A stretch of DNA of 64,000 nt. Origin: Diadema setosum (lineage: Eukaryota > Echinodermata > Echinoidea > Diadematoida > Diadematidae). The notes beneath the pieces are model-generated. The model was given only the letters and a program-made list of their open reading frames with translations. It did not search any database and had not been told where the DNA came from. The position numbers were made by a program, and so were the translations under genes. The stretch lies in NCBI RefSeq assembly GCF_964275005.1, contig NC_092705.1, positions 13,238,385 through 13,302,384 of the forward strand, in the 5' to 3' direction. This document shows, in pieces, positions 40,892 through 54,010 of the stretch; the first letter of the stretch is position 1, and every line of letters begins with the position of its first letter.

Positions 40892-41926
40892 GCTCTCACC
40901 TGTCAGTAAATATCTAGTTTTTAGAAGATTATTTATTGATTAAATAATATTTTAGATTGTTAAATAGGATAGCATTCTAGATTGCCATACTGACAGAAAT
41001 AAATGACAGACTGATACAGACAGTGATAGATAGGTAGAGATGGCAGTATAGTAGAAATATAAAGAGAGAGATAAATTACTAGATGAAATGAAATATATCA
41101 GTTGGTATTAGAGCCCAGAGCCTATAGATAGGAGAAATATTTACAATTTGGCAATAATAATTCTATCCACATACATATCCAGACTCTTCTATACAATAGA
41201 GAGACATAAAGCAACAAAATTATATTATTAGATTGTGTCCAAGGGCTGCCAACCTCCGCAGACAAATTACAAGCAAATAAACAAACAAACAACCACACTA
41301 AAATGCATGGTAAAATGCACATATAGCAAACATCTTTAATTTCTGGCTTCAATATCTACAATTTCATACACTACACATACTTAACAAAAACAAAAATCTC
41401 ATAAAATATGTTAATTCTAAAACATATTTTCTGCAGTATGCAAAAAGCATAAAACTGCAACAGCTGTAGACCAGTGTCGTGTCCAGTTGTAAGAAGAAAA
41501 ATGCAGTAATAATGACATTAATTCTAAAAAACTGCACGGGGAACACTCTGGGAAGTACAGAGAAAGAGGTATTCTACCCCATAAGGATATCTATCACATC
41601 TGTATCTCTGTATTCAGAAACAATATCTAGAGGTATAGCTTACACCCTCCAAACATCCCGCATCAAAAGTACGGGTTTAGATTTTCACATCCCGCTGAGC
41701 CGAGGAGAGTGACAGGCAGCGGGTTTTCAAAATTTTCGTCCCCGCGTGTCGGGGGAGAAATCAATAGAGTATCGCTCTCGGAAGAGCGCTTGTGTCGCGG
41801 AAGGGGTCGCACACCCGAAAGCCTGATAGTTTGTAGTAGTGTATTCGCCCTAAATTACGTCTGACGAAATATCTTGAAAACACATAATTCTTACGACATA
41901 AATCAGATGGACAGTTCAAACCTTAC

Positions 41927-41990
41927 CTTCGATTAAATCCGCCTGTCAATAACTTTAAACCATCAGATGCACAAATTCACAGTATATAAC
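41927..41990 (-). promoter_or_regulatory. Candidate TATA promoter and leader exon, copy A
   Basis: On the minus strand GTTATATACT (41,981-41,990) lies about 55 bp before a strong GAAG/GTAAGG donor at 41,927. A leader of about 30 nt would splice to the acceptor at 35,775 in front of the MINDY4B-like start codon. The sequence beyond the TATA is CpG-richer than the surroundings. This is an inference from signals only. Confidence 0.3.
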
Positions 41991-42496
41991 GACAGTTTCA
42001 GAAGCCGTGCACGTCTGTCAGGTGGAACAACTATGCTGTATCTCAACAAGTTTGCAGTCTGCATCAACGGTGCACGGTGCACCGCAAGATCCGGTGATCC
42101 TGCTTATCGTACACAATGATGATGCTGGTGTTGGGTATGCCGCTTCAGTTGCCCCCAAGGCCATTGACTCCTGTGGAAAGCTGGCAGACCGAACTTCGCC
42201 CCTACCATCATAGACCTGATAAAGGTATAAAGTGATTGCTTATAGAGGAATGGATGCAGGTCGGGTCGACTTCTGCGGTTACCAAAACATGACAGGGGTG
42301 ATGCCAAGCCGCGATGAAGAGAATTAAAACATCCATACACATCACCTTGCTGGGTCGTATTACTTCGACTTTTGTACTAACTTGCCATTTGATGAGAACA
42401 GTTTCTCGAGTAGGAGCAGAGAGGTGAAAAGACCGATACATGGGCGTCACCAGGGGGGGGGGGTGCGTTGGGTGCGAACGCACCCCCCTTCAGCCC

Positions 42497-42545
<49 letters not shown>

Positions 42546-43127
42546 CTAGCGACCTCAACGCCGGACGATAAATAATTATACTTTTTTTTTTTTAATTTTG
42601 CACCAGGGACAACAAATTCGTGGGCAGAAACAATTTGCACCCCTGGCTCTGGCAGCACTGATTTTATCATATCTACTAGTATTCTATACAATGTTTACTA
42701 TTTATCAACCGTACTGTACATCCGTACGGTACGGAGCACGTACGAGTTTGCATGTACGTGTGCTACTTTCAAGTATGTCGGGTCTATGCACGTTACTTCT
42801 GACCAATCCATATTGCCAGCCCAAGTGCGAGCCTTAAAAAACAAAACAAAACAAAAAAATGGAGGGGCAAGTATATCATTTTGCCCACCCCCCCCCCTCC
42901 ATAATTCCAGAGACGAGAAGATTTCCTTCTTACCCTTTTTTTTTTTGACAGAAAAAAAAAGTTGCCCCCATAGAAATATTGGAGGAGCAAGCATATTATA
43001 ATTTGCCTCCACAATTAATAATTAATAATTGTTAAATTAGAAGATTTTCTTGCTTTTGAAAGAAAAAAATATGTTGCCCCCATAAAAATATTGGAAGGCA
43101 AGCGCACCATTTGCCCCACCCCACATT

Positions 43128-46100
43128 GGCCACATTCACAGAGCCATTGTGCTTACACCTAGTTTCCCCAAGCAATTATTCTACTGTATATTACCAGTGC
43201 TGTCACTATTAAGCATTTCAAATTTCCATCAAGTGGGTTTCCTCTATAGGCAGAGATATCTAATCATGAAATTAACTGCATATCTGTGCGCTCATTGTCG
43301 TCATAGCATCACGAAAGCTTGCTGAGGTCGTGCATCCATTTCCACGACGCCCATCAATCTACCCTCGTTGAATGGACACAAAACCTGGTTAAACTTTCAC
43401 GGCCGGGGCAATTCTGCAAATTGAATTCGCCTGGCGACGGTATGACCGCAACAATTCAAACACCACTTTTTAATTTCTTGCCATCTGGGAATTAGAGTAA
43501 TTGCATGATACTTGTCAACCTCACTTTTGTGTGTCTGTCTCTTTTTATTTTTCATTCTCTTTCTATATTACTGTACAGACTTTCTCTCCCTCCATCTTTC
43601 TCTCTATCTCTCTGTTCATCTATCTATCTGCAGACCTGAGTAATTTTCATTACTTATTTTCCTTGTTTGCTACTTGTGTGCTCTCTACTCCAATTTCTCT
43701 TATTCAAATCAGATTCACTTTGATGTATTTTTTATTACAACATCTATCTAAACACAACTTTATATAATTATCTCTCTCTGATTCTGTCCTTTAATTTCTT
43801 AACCTTCTTGTCTCATTCATAATATGTTCTCTTCAGGTGTACGTCCATGTTAGGATGCTCATCATTCTATCTTCAAATTATTAATCAGGAAAATAGATAG
43901 CTCACAAAGATCATGTGGCAGTAGATGCTGAATTTTTAAATTTCATCTCATTACTGGTATTTCATTTTTTTTTTATCCATAAAACTCTTGCACTTACATT
44001 TTTTCTTTAATGTCCAATCTGTGCCTTACACTCCCAACCCAGGTGAAATGTACTTTGACTATGGAATAGTTCATGTCATTGGCATTTGATGATAATTTCA
44101 CATTTATTTGTTGATAATTTCACATTTATTCGTTGATAATCATGAAATATATCTTTTGAAATACATAAAACTTTCCATCTTTTTATGAAAATGGAGAGAT
44201 ATATTAATACTAGCTGAATGTGATGCACAGTTGACAAAGACATGCATAATGTTTTCTGCACCTATAAAATGCAGGCAAAAAAAAAAAACAAAACAGTGAA
44301 AACATGGACAACAATAAGTCCTATCTACTGTATATGCATGCTTATACAGCAATATATATAGCTGCAGAATAAAAATAGAATATATGACAGATATCTTGGT
44401 TGAATTTGAAAAATATATACATACATGTGTGAAAACATGTTTGAGTGTGTACGTGCATGTTTGTGTGTGTTTGGTTGTGAGTGTGCAGGCATAAGACAAC
44501 GACAAGGCTATGTAAACCTTCTCTTTGTTTGGGGAAATAACAGTGTATTGATCCAACAGATTTGTCCTCAGTCTTTGATACCTTGTAAGTAAGTGACATA
44601 ATTTTGTGCATGTTGAATGGGAACAGTAGACTAAACACATCATGTCACTTCTGTAAATATGTCTAATACTAGGACATTCCGGTGAACACTCACTGCTCTT
44701 TTATGCAATGGAAATCTAAGTCTGAGATTTCGGTATCCCAAGAGACGGAAATATGCAAGTCATCATAGGCCAAAAGGAAAGACGGGGGAAAAACACTGCA
44801 GTTTATAACACACACACCAAACAGCAGTTCAATCATCAAACAGAAGCTTATTGGTGGCTCTGTGTGTTAACAAACAATGGCCGCCCTCAAAGAGATTCCT
44901 CAAAAGGGATCACCGGGTATTGATTACTTCTCTGCACACAACAGTCAGTCCATTGTGGGAGCAGCTACATCAAGGAATCTTTGACACACTAGACTATGGT
45001 TGACAAAGAAAACTTTGGTGAGAAAATTGCTATAACTGCTGCACAATGGCTGGGTAGCTCCATTTGAACTCTAACTGCAGGAACTAGACATAATGTAAGC
45101 CCTCATTTTTCTTTTACTGTACAACAGATATGTGGGAACTTTGAGCTGATCTGTTTTGATCATATACAATGCCTACAACTTTATATCCCAGCAGTTGAGT
45201 TTGTTTGCTGTAGCTGGAAGAAGAAAATGAAATCTGTCCTATTGCTATAACATGATGATAACATCTCTTTTACGGTGAGTGTCTCCTACAAACAAAAGTG
45301 AAAAATGTCATCACATATTGAGATAATCCATTTCGTGCATTGTACAAGACATTATTTCTGTCTTTTGAAGCACCCACATAAAATGCCTTAGAAAATGTAT
45401 GCCAAAAAAACATACATTTACAACAAATTTAAATGTTAGAACCTCACTCATATATTGCATGACTTTTTATCATAAATGGTACATGTAGATGAGTACTGGT
45501 ATGCAAAGTTGTGCTGTAACATAGCCTAATTATTGTTCTTTTTTCCTAGCAATATGAATGTTAGGAAAAGATTCCAACTTCTTACATTGACAAAACAATA
45601 AAGACTCGGGGGGGGGGGGGTATCAACTTTGATACATAAGTGGAAAATGGGAGATCTTACCAATTTTTTTTTTAAGCTCATGTTATTTTTAAAGTAAATC
45701 AACAAAATCATGTGGACTGTTCGTGCAAACGATACCTCTCTCTTCCAAAGAATTTTCTTTTTCTGCAGTCTTATGATATCTGGAATCTTTCTGATATGAG
45801 TGGTTAATAAGGACTTTATCCTTCCCTTTCTTAAGAAATATGTTACACTCACATGCTGTATTTTACTGTATTCAGCATCATTCTGGGTTTTTTTCCTGGC
45901 ACACAGTACATGAAAGATGACCTGAATTATTGTACAACTTGTGCAAATATCACTGAAAGAATAAAAGAGATGGAGGGATTAACAGAATTGTACATATGAA
46001 CAAAAAAAAAAGGAAATGGAAAAAAGTATAGGAAAATAAGGGCTATTTTAATCATAACTTCCAAGATTATTCCTTGGAAAGGTTTTAGTATGTTCAGATC

Positions 46101-46532
46101 TGAAAGTGGGCTAACTCTAGATTTTGAAAAATGTCACTTATTCCTTTTTGCAATCAAACTCCAGGCAACGCAAACGTCTGCTTAGCAGGTAATCATATTA
46201 TTTAGTTTATTTATGATATATGTTTGATAATTTTTATTGTATGATATGTTTGTATGCTATATTATTTATATACTCACTATACACTCATTTCCAGTTATAC
46301 ATTGTTGAATGTGTTGCAAAGTGCCAAAAAATATTGCCAAGTATGTCATGTAACTATTAACTCATGCTCAACTTATATTTAATATATTGTGTATATGACT
46401 TCAGATTTGTTATGCTCAAAAACATATATTTCGTTTCACAAACAGACATTAAAGCTGAGGAAGACCACGGTCGAAAGCTTCACATCTCTGCCGGTTTCAT
46501 GCGACATCTTCTGTTATCTACATTGTCTCAAC

Positions 46533-46588
<56 letters not shown>

Positions 46589-48198
46589 GCTCTCACCTGT
46601 CAGTAAATATCTAGTTTTTAGAAGATTATTTATTGATTAAATAATATTTTAGATTGTTAAATAGGATAGCATTCTAGATTGCCATACTGACAGAAATAAA
46701 TGACAGACTGATACAGACAGTGATAGATAGGTAGAGATGGCAGTATAGTAGAAATATAAAGAGAGAGATAAATTACTAGATGAAATGAAATATATCAGTT
46801 GGTATTAGAGCCCAGAGCCTATAGATAGGAGAAATATTTACAATTTGGCAATAATAATTCTATCCACATACATATCCAGACTCTTCTATACAATAGAGAG
46901 ACATAAAGCAACAAAATTATATTATTAGATTGTGTCCAAGGGCTGCCAACCTCCGCAGACAAATTACAAGCAAATAAACAAACAAACAACCACACTAAAA
47001 TGCATGGTAAAATGCACATATAGCAAACATCTTTAATTTCTGGCTTCAATATCTACAATTTCATACACTACACATACTTAACAAAAACAAAAATCTCATA
47101 AAATATGTTAATTCTAAAACATATTTTCTGCAGTATGCAAAAAGCATAAAACTGCAACAGCTGTAGACCAGTGTCGTGTCCAGTTGTAAGAAGAAAAATG
47201 CAGTAATAATGACATTAATTCTAAAAAACTGCACGGGGAACACTCTGGGAAGTACAGAGAAAGAGGTATTCTACCCCATAAGGATATCTATCACATCTGT
47301 ATCTCTGTATTCAGAAACAATATCTAGAGGTATAGCTTACACCCTCCAAACATCCCGCATCAAAAGTACGGGTTTAGATTTTCACATCCCGCTGAGCCGA
47401 GGAGAGTGACAGGCAGCGGGTTTTCAAAATTTTCGTCCCCGCGTGTCGGGGGAGAAATCAATAGAGTATCGCTCTCGGAAGAGCGCTTGTGTCGCGGAAG
47501 GGGTCGCACACCCGAAAGCCTGATAGTTTGTAGTAGTGTATTCGCCCTAAATTACGTCTGACGAAATATCTTGAAAACACATAATTCTTACGACATAAAT
47601 CAGATGGACAGTTCAAACCTTACCTTCGATTAAATCCGCCTGTCAATAACTTTAAACCATCAGATGCACAAATTCACAGTATATAACGACAGTTTCAGAA
47701 GCCGTGCACGTCTGTCAGGTGGAACAACTATGCTGTATCTCAACAAGTTTGCAGTCTGCATCAACGGTGCACGGTGCACCGCAAGATCCGGTGATCCTGC
47801 TTATCGTACACAATGATGATGCTGGTGTTGGGTGGGTATGCCGCTTCAGTTGCCCCCAAGGCCATTGACTCCTGTGGAAAGCTGGCAGACCGAACTTCGC
47901 CCCTACCATCATAGACCTGATAAAGGTATAAAGTGATTGCTTATAGAGGAATGGATGCAGGTCGGGTCGACTTCTGCGGTTACCAAAACATGACAGGGGT
48001 GATGCCAAGCCGCGATGAAGAGAATTAAAACATCCATACACATCACCTTGCTGGGTCGTATTACTTCGACTTTTGTACTAACTTGCCATTTGATGAGAAC
48101 AGTTTCTCGAGTAGGAGCAGAGAGGTGAAAAGACCGATACATGGGCGTCACCAGGGGGGGGGGGGTGCGTTGGGTGCGAACGCACCCCCCTTCAGCCC

Positions 48199-48254
<56 letters not shown>

Positions 48255-48835
48255 CTAGCGACCTCAACGCCGGACGATAAATAATTATACTTTTTTTTTT
48301 TTAATTTTGCACCAGGGACAACAAATTCGTGGGCAGAAACAATTTGCACCCCTGGCTCTGGCAGCACTGATTTTATCATATCTACTAGTATTCTATACAA
48401 TGTTTACTATTTATCAACCGTACTGTACATCCGTACGGTACGGAGCACGTACGAGTTTGCATGTACGTGTGCTACTTTCAAGTATGTCGGGTCTATGCAC
48501 GTTACTTCTGACCAATCCATATTGCCAGCCCAAGTGCGAGCCTTAAAAAACAAAACAAAACAAAAAAATGGAGGGGCAAGTATATCATTTTGCCCACCCC
48601 CCCCCCCTCCATAATTCCAGAGACGAGAAGATTTCCTTCTTACCCTTTTTTTTTTTGACAGAAAAAAAAAGTTGCCCCATAGAAATATTGGAGGAGCAAG
48701 CATATTATAATTTGCCTCCACAATTAATAATTAATAATTGTTAAATTAGAAGATTTTCTTGCTTTTGAAAGAAAAAAATATGTTGCCCCCATAAAAATAT
48801 TGGAAGGCAAGCGCACCATTTGCCCCACCCCACAT
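43128..48835. repeat. Tandem duplication, copy B (5.7 kb)
   Basis: This is the second copy, ending at CCCCACAT before the unique TAATTCCCGCGATG-containing flank. It is about 10 bp longer than copy A because of a longer A-run at about 48,202-48,249, extra G and C bases in homopolymers and the GGTG insertion. Confidence 0.92.
47624..47687 (-). promoter_or_regulatory. Candidate TATA promoter and leader exon, copy B
   Basis: This is the duplicate of the signal pair at 41,927-41,990, unchanged, 5,697 bp further out. If used, the gene would have two tandem alternative promoters. Confidence 0.28.
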
Positions 48836-49589
48836 AATCATAATTCCCGCGATGAAATAAAATTCTTGCTTTTTTGTTAGAAATCTGTCCAATTATTTCA
48901 CCCAAAAGCAGTGGCGTAACTACGGGGGGGGGGGGGGGGAGAGGGAGAGGGGGCGCACGGGGGGGGGGGGGTGCCCCCCCCCCCATCCGCTGGTTTAAAA
49001 AAAAAAGACTTGCCAAAATGGTAAATCAAGGGTTAGTAAACTGCTTTTGAAATCGACATGAAAGGGTGATCAAGAAATAAGATATTTTTCTATGATTTCT
49101 TTTAACCATATAATTCAAGAGGTATATAGTGTGAAACATTGTTCAAAAAGCCCGGAGCCGACAAAAGGTTGTGATTCAACGTGATTCCTGGTTGGCATTC
49201 TGCTTATAAGCAGGGTGTGCGTAGTGTACTCAGAACATCCGAACGGCAAAAAGAGTCGGTGCAATGTTGCGCAATGTGATGTAGAATGTACACCTTTGTA
49301 CCTTGCGCTTCGTTATATCAAAGCTAGATCATTGATTTTGCAGCGTTGCTTTACATACTAGTCTATATAAAAATGTCTTGCATTGCCAATAAAAAGACTT
49401 GACCTGGGCTAATTTCTAACTTTTCCTTGTACAACGGTGTATATAATACACACACACAAACAAACACGCACAATTATGGGTTGCTCTAAAGTGCAGATTT
49501 TGGACATCCTTACCCCTCTTGGTCACTTCGACGCCACCTCGCTGGTCAAACCTCCCCAAATCATGAACATAAACCGACACCCTTGACTA
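48836..49589. other. Gene-free stretch with G-runs
   Basis: The stretch contains a CAGTGGCGTAACTACGG word followed by long G and C runs (48,924-48,984), similar to other high-copy repeats in the window. The rest has no recognisable feature. Confidence 0.5.
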
Positions 49590-50735
49590 CCAGTGGCGGA
49601 TCCGGGGGGGGGGGGGCGCACCGGGCGCGTCCCCCCCCCTTAATTTCCAAAGCGAAAAAATATAGCTACAAACGGCAAAAAACTGTAAAATGTCAAAATT
49701 TTCAAGCTCGCTCACTCCGCTCGCTCGCATTTAGTCGTAATGCCATTCTCCTGAAGTTGCTGCCAGTAATTGCCAGCAGTTGCGCCCGGTGCGCCCCACC
49801 CCTTAATTTCCAAAGCGAAAAAATATACTGAGCTACAAACGGCAATTTGGGGATTCTAAAATGTCAAAATTTTCAAGCTCGCTCGCTCCGCTCGCTCGCA
49901 TTTAATTGTTATGCCATTCTCCTGATATTGCTGCCAGTAATTACCAGCAGTTGCGCCCGGTGTCCCCTCTTAATTTCGAAAGCAAAAAAAATATAACTAC
50001 AAACGGCAGTTTTTGGACTGTAAAATGTCAAAATTTTCCAGCTCGCTCGCATTTAATTGTTATGCCATTCTCCTGATATTGCTGCCAGTAATTACCAGCA
50101 GTTGCCGCCGGTGGCCCCCCCCCCCCCCTTGATTTCGAAAGCAAAAAAATATAGCTACAAACGGCAGTTTTTGGACTGTAAAATGTCAAAATTTTCAAGC
50201 TCGCTCGCTCGGCTCGCTCGCATTTAATTATGCCATTCTCCTGATATTGCTGCCAGTAATTGCCAGCATTTGCGTCCGGTGCGCCCCCTTCCTTTATTTC
50301 GAAAGGGAAATATATAGCTACAAACGGCAGTTTTTGGACTGTAAGTCAAAATTTTCAAGCTCGCTCTCTTCGCAAGCTCGCATTTAGTCGTGATGCCATT
50401 CACCTGATGTTGCTGCCAGTAATTGCCGGCAGTTGTGTCCGGTGCGCCCCACCTCTTAAATTCCAAAGCGAAAAAATATGGCTACAAACGGCAGTTTTTG
50501 GACTGTAAAATGTATAATTTTTAAGCTCGCTCGCTCCGCTCGCACACATGTTATTGTTATGCCATTCTCCTGATATTGCTGCCAGTTATTGCATCTTTTT
50601 AAAAACTGCATCTTTTTAAAAACTGTAAAATGTCAAAATTTTCAAGCTCGCTCGCTCCGCTCGCTTGCATTCAATCGTGCAATTCTCCTGATGTTGATGC
50701 CAGTAATTTGTCGTTTCACACCGGCATTCTATAAT
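49590..50735. repeat. Degenerate tandem array, about 120-170-bp unit, about 7 copies
   Basis: The word AATGTCAAAATTTTCAAGCT followed by CGCTCGCTCCGCTCGC recurs near 49,686, 49,857, 50,026, 50,180, 50,340, 50,508 and 50,627. Each unit also has ATGCCATTCTCCTGAT, TGCCAGTAATTGCCAGCA and a C-run. Copies differ by point changes and indels. Confidence 0.85.
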
Positions 50736-51600
50736 CCATTTGTAGGGGGGACAACTCTCTCCCACAACCTCCCCCCTTGCTCGCTTCGCTTGCTCGGGCT
50801 CGGTCTCGTTCATGACATCAGTGTGTAAGAATTAATACTAGAAGTATATCTTAAATGATACCATTTATAGGCAAATTGTTCAATAACAATTTACTTCAGA
50901 ATGTACTGATACCTTAATTAAGCGGGACTTTTTCAAGTCCATGAAACACGCAAAAAACCTGCATCAAATTGCACCATTTACAACATCAAAATGCAAAAAG
51001 TGCCCGTGGGAGGGGGACACTCCCTCCCACATCCTCCCCCTCGCTCACTCCGCTCGCTCTTGCCTGGCCGCGTTCATGATATTCAGTGTAAATATCAAAA
51101 CAGGAAGTTTATTTGGATGATACTATTTTATAGGCAAATTGTTCAATAATAATCTACCACAAAATATATTTCTACCTTAAACAAGTGGGACAGTTTCAAG
51201 TCGATAAAACAAGCAAAAACATGCATCAAATTGCACCATTTACAACATCAAAATGCAATTTCAGTTCTAACCGTGCAGGGAGGGGGTTGGCCCCCTCCCA
51301 CACCCTCCCACACCCTCACCCTCGCTCCGCTTGCTCGGGCTCGGTCGCGTTCATGACATCAGTGTAAGAATAAATATTAGAAATTTATTGAAATGATAGG
51401 TACATTGTTCAACAACAATTTCCATCAAAATGTACTGCTACCTTAAACAAGTGGGACTGTTTCAAGTCGATAAAAACACACAAAAACCTGCATCAAATTG
51501 CACCATTTACAACATCAAAATGCAAAAAGTTCTCACCGTGGGAGGAGGGGGGACAACAGGCACTTCCACACCCTCTCCCCCCCCCCCCACCCCTTGCTGG
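50736..51600. repeat. Degenerate tandem array, about 265-bp unit, about 3 copies
   Basis: TCAAATTGCACCATTTACAA recurs near 50,964, 51,225 and 51,491, each followed by a GGGAGGGGG/CCCTCCCACA block and a CTCGCTCCGCTCGCTC word. The last word is shared with the preceding array. Confidence 0.8.
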
Positions 51601-53460
51601 CTCCCTCGCATACTAACATCTCCCCCCCCCCCCCCAGATGAAATCCTAGCTACGCCGGTGCCCTTTCCCCGCTTGGTTTCCCTAAATATAGTCTGGGGAT
51701 TGAGAGCTTCCTATATTCCAAATGTCTGTCCAAAAATCTCGTTACATTTAGTGTCAAAACGCACCCCCCTTGAAAAAAAGCTGGTGACGCCCCTGCGATA
51801 CCTTCTACCGCGGTAGGAGGCATGTGTGTGTGCGCAGTATGGGTGTTTGGGGTTGTGTTCTCCTTATTATTTAATCTTGTATAAACTGCATTAGGTATAG
51901 GTTCATACCGGTAAAGACACGCGTAGCTCCATGCATCTGATGGTATAAAAACCAAAATATTGGTACCAGAGCCGAGAGAAAGGGAAAGGTCTAGAAATTG
52001 GTTTTAAAAAGTAGACAAATAAAAAAAAAATAATAACAGTAGTTTATTACGTGACTGGGTGAGGGAGGGGGTGTTCAGGTGTTCAGTTCGAACACCCCCT
52101 CCCCCCCCCCCATTTAATTAGGGTCCGCTTGAATCCCCCCCCCCCCCATAAAAAGTGAAAATCTTTCCCCATATAATAGCTTCAAGTAAAACAGAGGAGT
52201 GAAGATTTTAAAATATTAAAAAAAAAAACTCTAATAATCTAGATTGAACCCCGCTAGGTTGGCGTTTATGGTTGAGAACTCGACTCCGAATGATGGATGA
52301 GCGAGATATCTTGAGAGTCAGTATGACCCAAACCAAGGTTCCTTGCTGTGCCCCTCTCCCATTTCTTTAAATACTGATAATATTTTCACATAATTTGATT
52401 TGTGAATTAACAATATAAATTGGTGGTTTTTTTTGTCTACCATTTCCTAATGCTAATTACATTCTCGTCATCCTGTTGTGAGATTACGCGATATTGTGTT
52501 GATGTCACCCCGATGTGCCCGAGGAGCGCTATCCCATTTCCATATCAAAAATAGACGTAGACAGCAAGAACAGTGAAGACGCATAACCGTAACAAGTCAT
52601 GAGAGGATATTCAGTGTACAAAGGGTAGACATTCACATATTCCCTGAATATTATTTGTCTTACTTTTTTTTTATCAAAAATTCCCAAATATTCCATTGAA
52701 AGTGTTCAACAGAAATTCAATTCTAAAATTGTAAAAGCTCCTTCTTGTGGGAGGGGCATACAATGTATCCACTTCCTAAACTCTCCCCGCTCGATCTGTT
52801 GCTGCATGCGCTTATGCAGATACAATGAGATCTCAAATAAACTTGTTATGTATGGAGAACCGTACAACGATTACACAATATTATTTAACTTGTTTGGGAC
52901 TTTTTCTTGCAAACTAGAGTAGGTAACCATCGTATCTTTTACATTTTTGATTGAAAATTTCACAAATATGCCACCACAACGTGAGTGTGCACTAGATCGC
53001 TGAGTTTTAATTCCAACAAATGAAAAGGCTGCCGCATGAAGGAGCGGGGTATCCCCTTCGTCATGCAACAATCATAGAATTTAGTTTGTTGGGGGCTTTC
53101 TCTGGCAACCTTAATAAATAGAAAAGTATCATCTAACTTACTGGATCTGAAAAAAATTTTCACATTTTCCAACAAATGTGTGCACCAGATCGTTGAATTT
53201 CCATTCTAAAAATGCAAACGCTCCCTCGATTGGGAGGGGGGAAACCCCCGTCCCGCAATACTCTCATCCCCCCCCCCCCCCGGGGGGGGGGGGGGCTCGG
53301 TCTCTACGCCCCCTTAGGAAAAAAGTATTTTCTCCTCTTCCGTATGCCACCCTTACCCCTCTTCTACACCATCATCATCATCATCATCATCATCAATCAT
53401 CGTCATCATCTTCATTATCATCAGAATGAGCCATTTTATTTTTTTTTTCGCTACAGATTA
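51601..53460. other. Gene-free repeat-rich stretch
   Basis: Contains C-runs, a GTGACGCCCCTG repeat word near 51,780, and three degenerate copies of a unit with AATTCAATTCTAAAATTG-like, GTGTGCACTAGATCGCTG-like and GGGAGGGG blocks near 52,700, 52,890 and 53,080. No exon was recognised. Confidence 0.5.
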
Positions 53461-53599
53461 TTCAATTTTTGGAATAACGATCTTTATTTCGTTTACCGAT
53501 TAAGTTTCATCTTCGGGTTGACGAATCTTCGGAATAACGAACCCCACTTCGTTCTCGGATTAACGAACGTTCGGGATAACGACACAATTCTCTAAAGTC

Positions 53600-54010
53600 C
53601 TTATATTGAAAATCGATCTATAAGATTGTGGCAAGGGACAAATCCAACACTGAAGAGGGATGAAGACATGCTAGAAAAAGTCCAGCAAGGAGCCACAAGA
53701 CTTCTTCCTGAACTGAGACAAAAGACATACCCAGAAAGACTTAGAGAGCTGCATGAGCTGACCTGCATTCAAAATCCTAAAAGGCTTCGACAGAGCAAAT
53801 CCTTCAAACTTCTTCCAGTTGGCCAGTGGTTCAACATCAAGAGGTCACGATCTCAAACTTGTCAAACAACGTTTCCATTCTAGTCTGAGGCAGTCTGCTT
53901 TCTCAATAAGAAATGTAAACAATCGGAATGCACTGCCTTAGAAAGTCATCAACGCTACGACCATAAACCAATTCAAGTCTTCCTGAGAAGAATACAGGAG
54001 AAACAATCCA
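53600..54010 (+). pseudogene. Degraded LINE ORF2 C-terminal fragment
   Basis: The translation gives LEKVQQGATRLLPELRQKTY then PERLRELHELTC, followed in another frame by GHDLKLVKQRFHSSLR. This is the conserved end of many non-LTR reverse transcriptase proteins (LE.VQ..AT...PELR..Y..RL..L). At least one frameshift and stops show it is dead. It is flanked by GGAATAACGA words at 53,470-53,582 and 54,231. Confidence 0.7.

Larger units (their letters stand above)
37430..43127. repeat. Tandem duplication, copy A (5.7 kb)
   Basis: Sequence from GGCCACATTCACAGAGCC to CCCCACCCCACAT is repeated directly behind itself with an offset of 5,697-5,709 bp. Differences seen are homopolymer lengths (G-runs, A-runs) and a 4-bp GGTG indel near 42,135. 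The unit contains microsatellites, a (TA)(GA) tract, a retroelement-like word and a possible promoter, but no supported CDS. Confidence 0.92.

Noticed and set aside
47909..48400. 163-codon minus-strand ORF in copy B
   Set aside because: It spans a 48-base A-run read as poly-Phe, and the same region in copy A is broken into separate frames.
49590..51600. CRISPR-like array
   Set aside because: Units are long and degenerate throughout without constant short repeats and unique spacers, and the genome is eukaryotic.
51430..51816. 128-codon Pro-rich ORF
   Set aside because: It translates C-runs of a repeat and is not conserved between array units.
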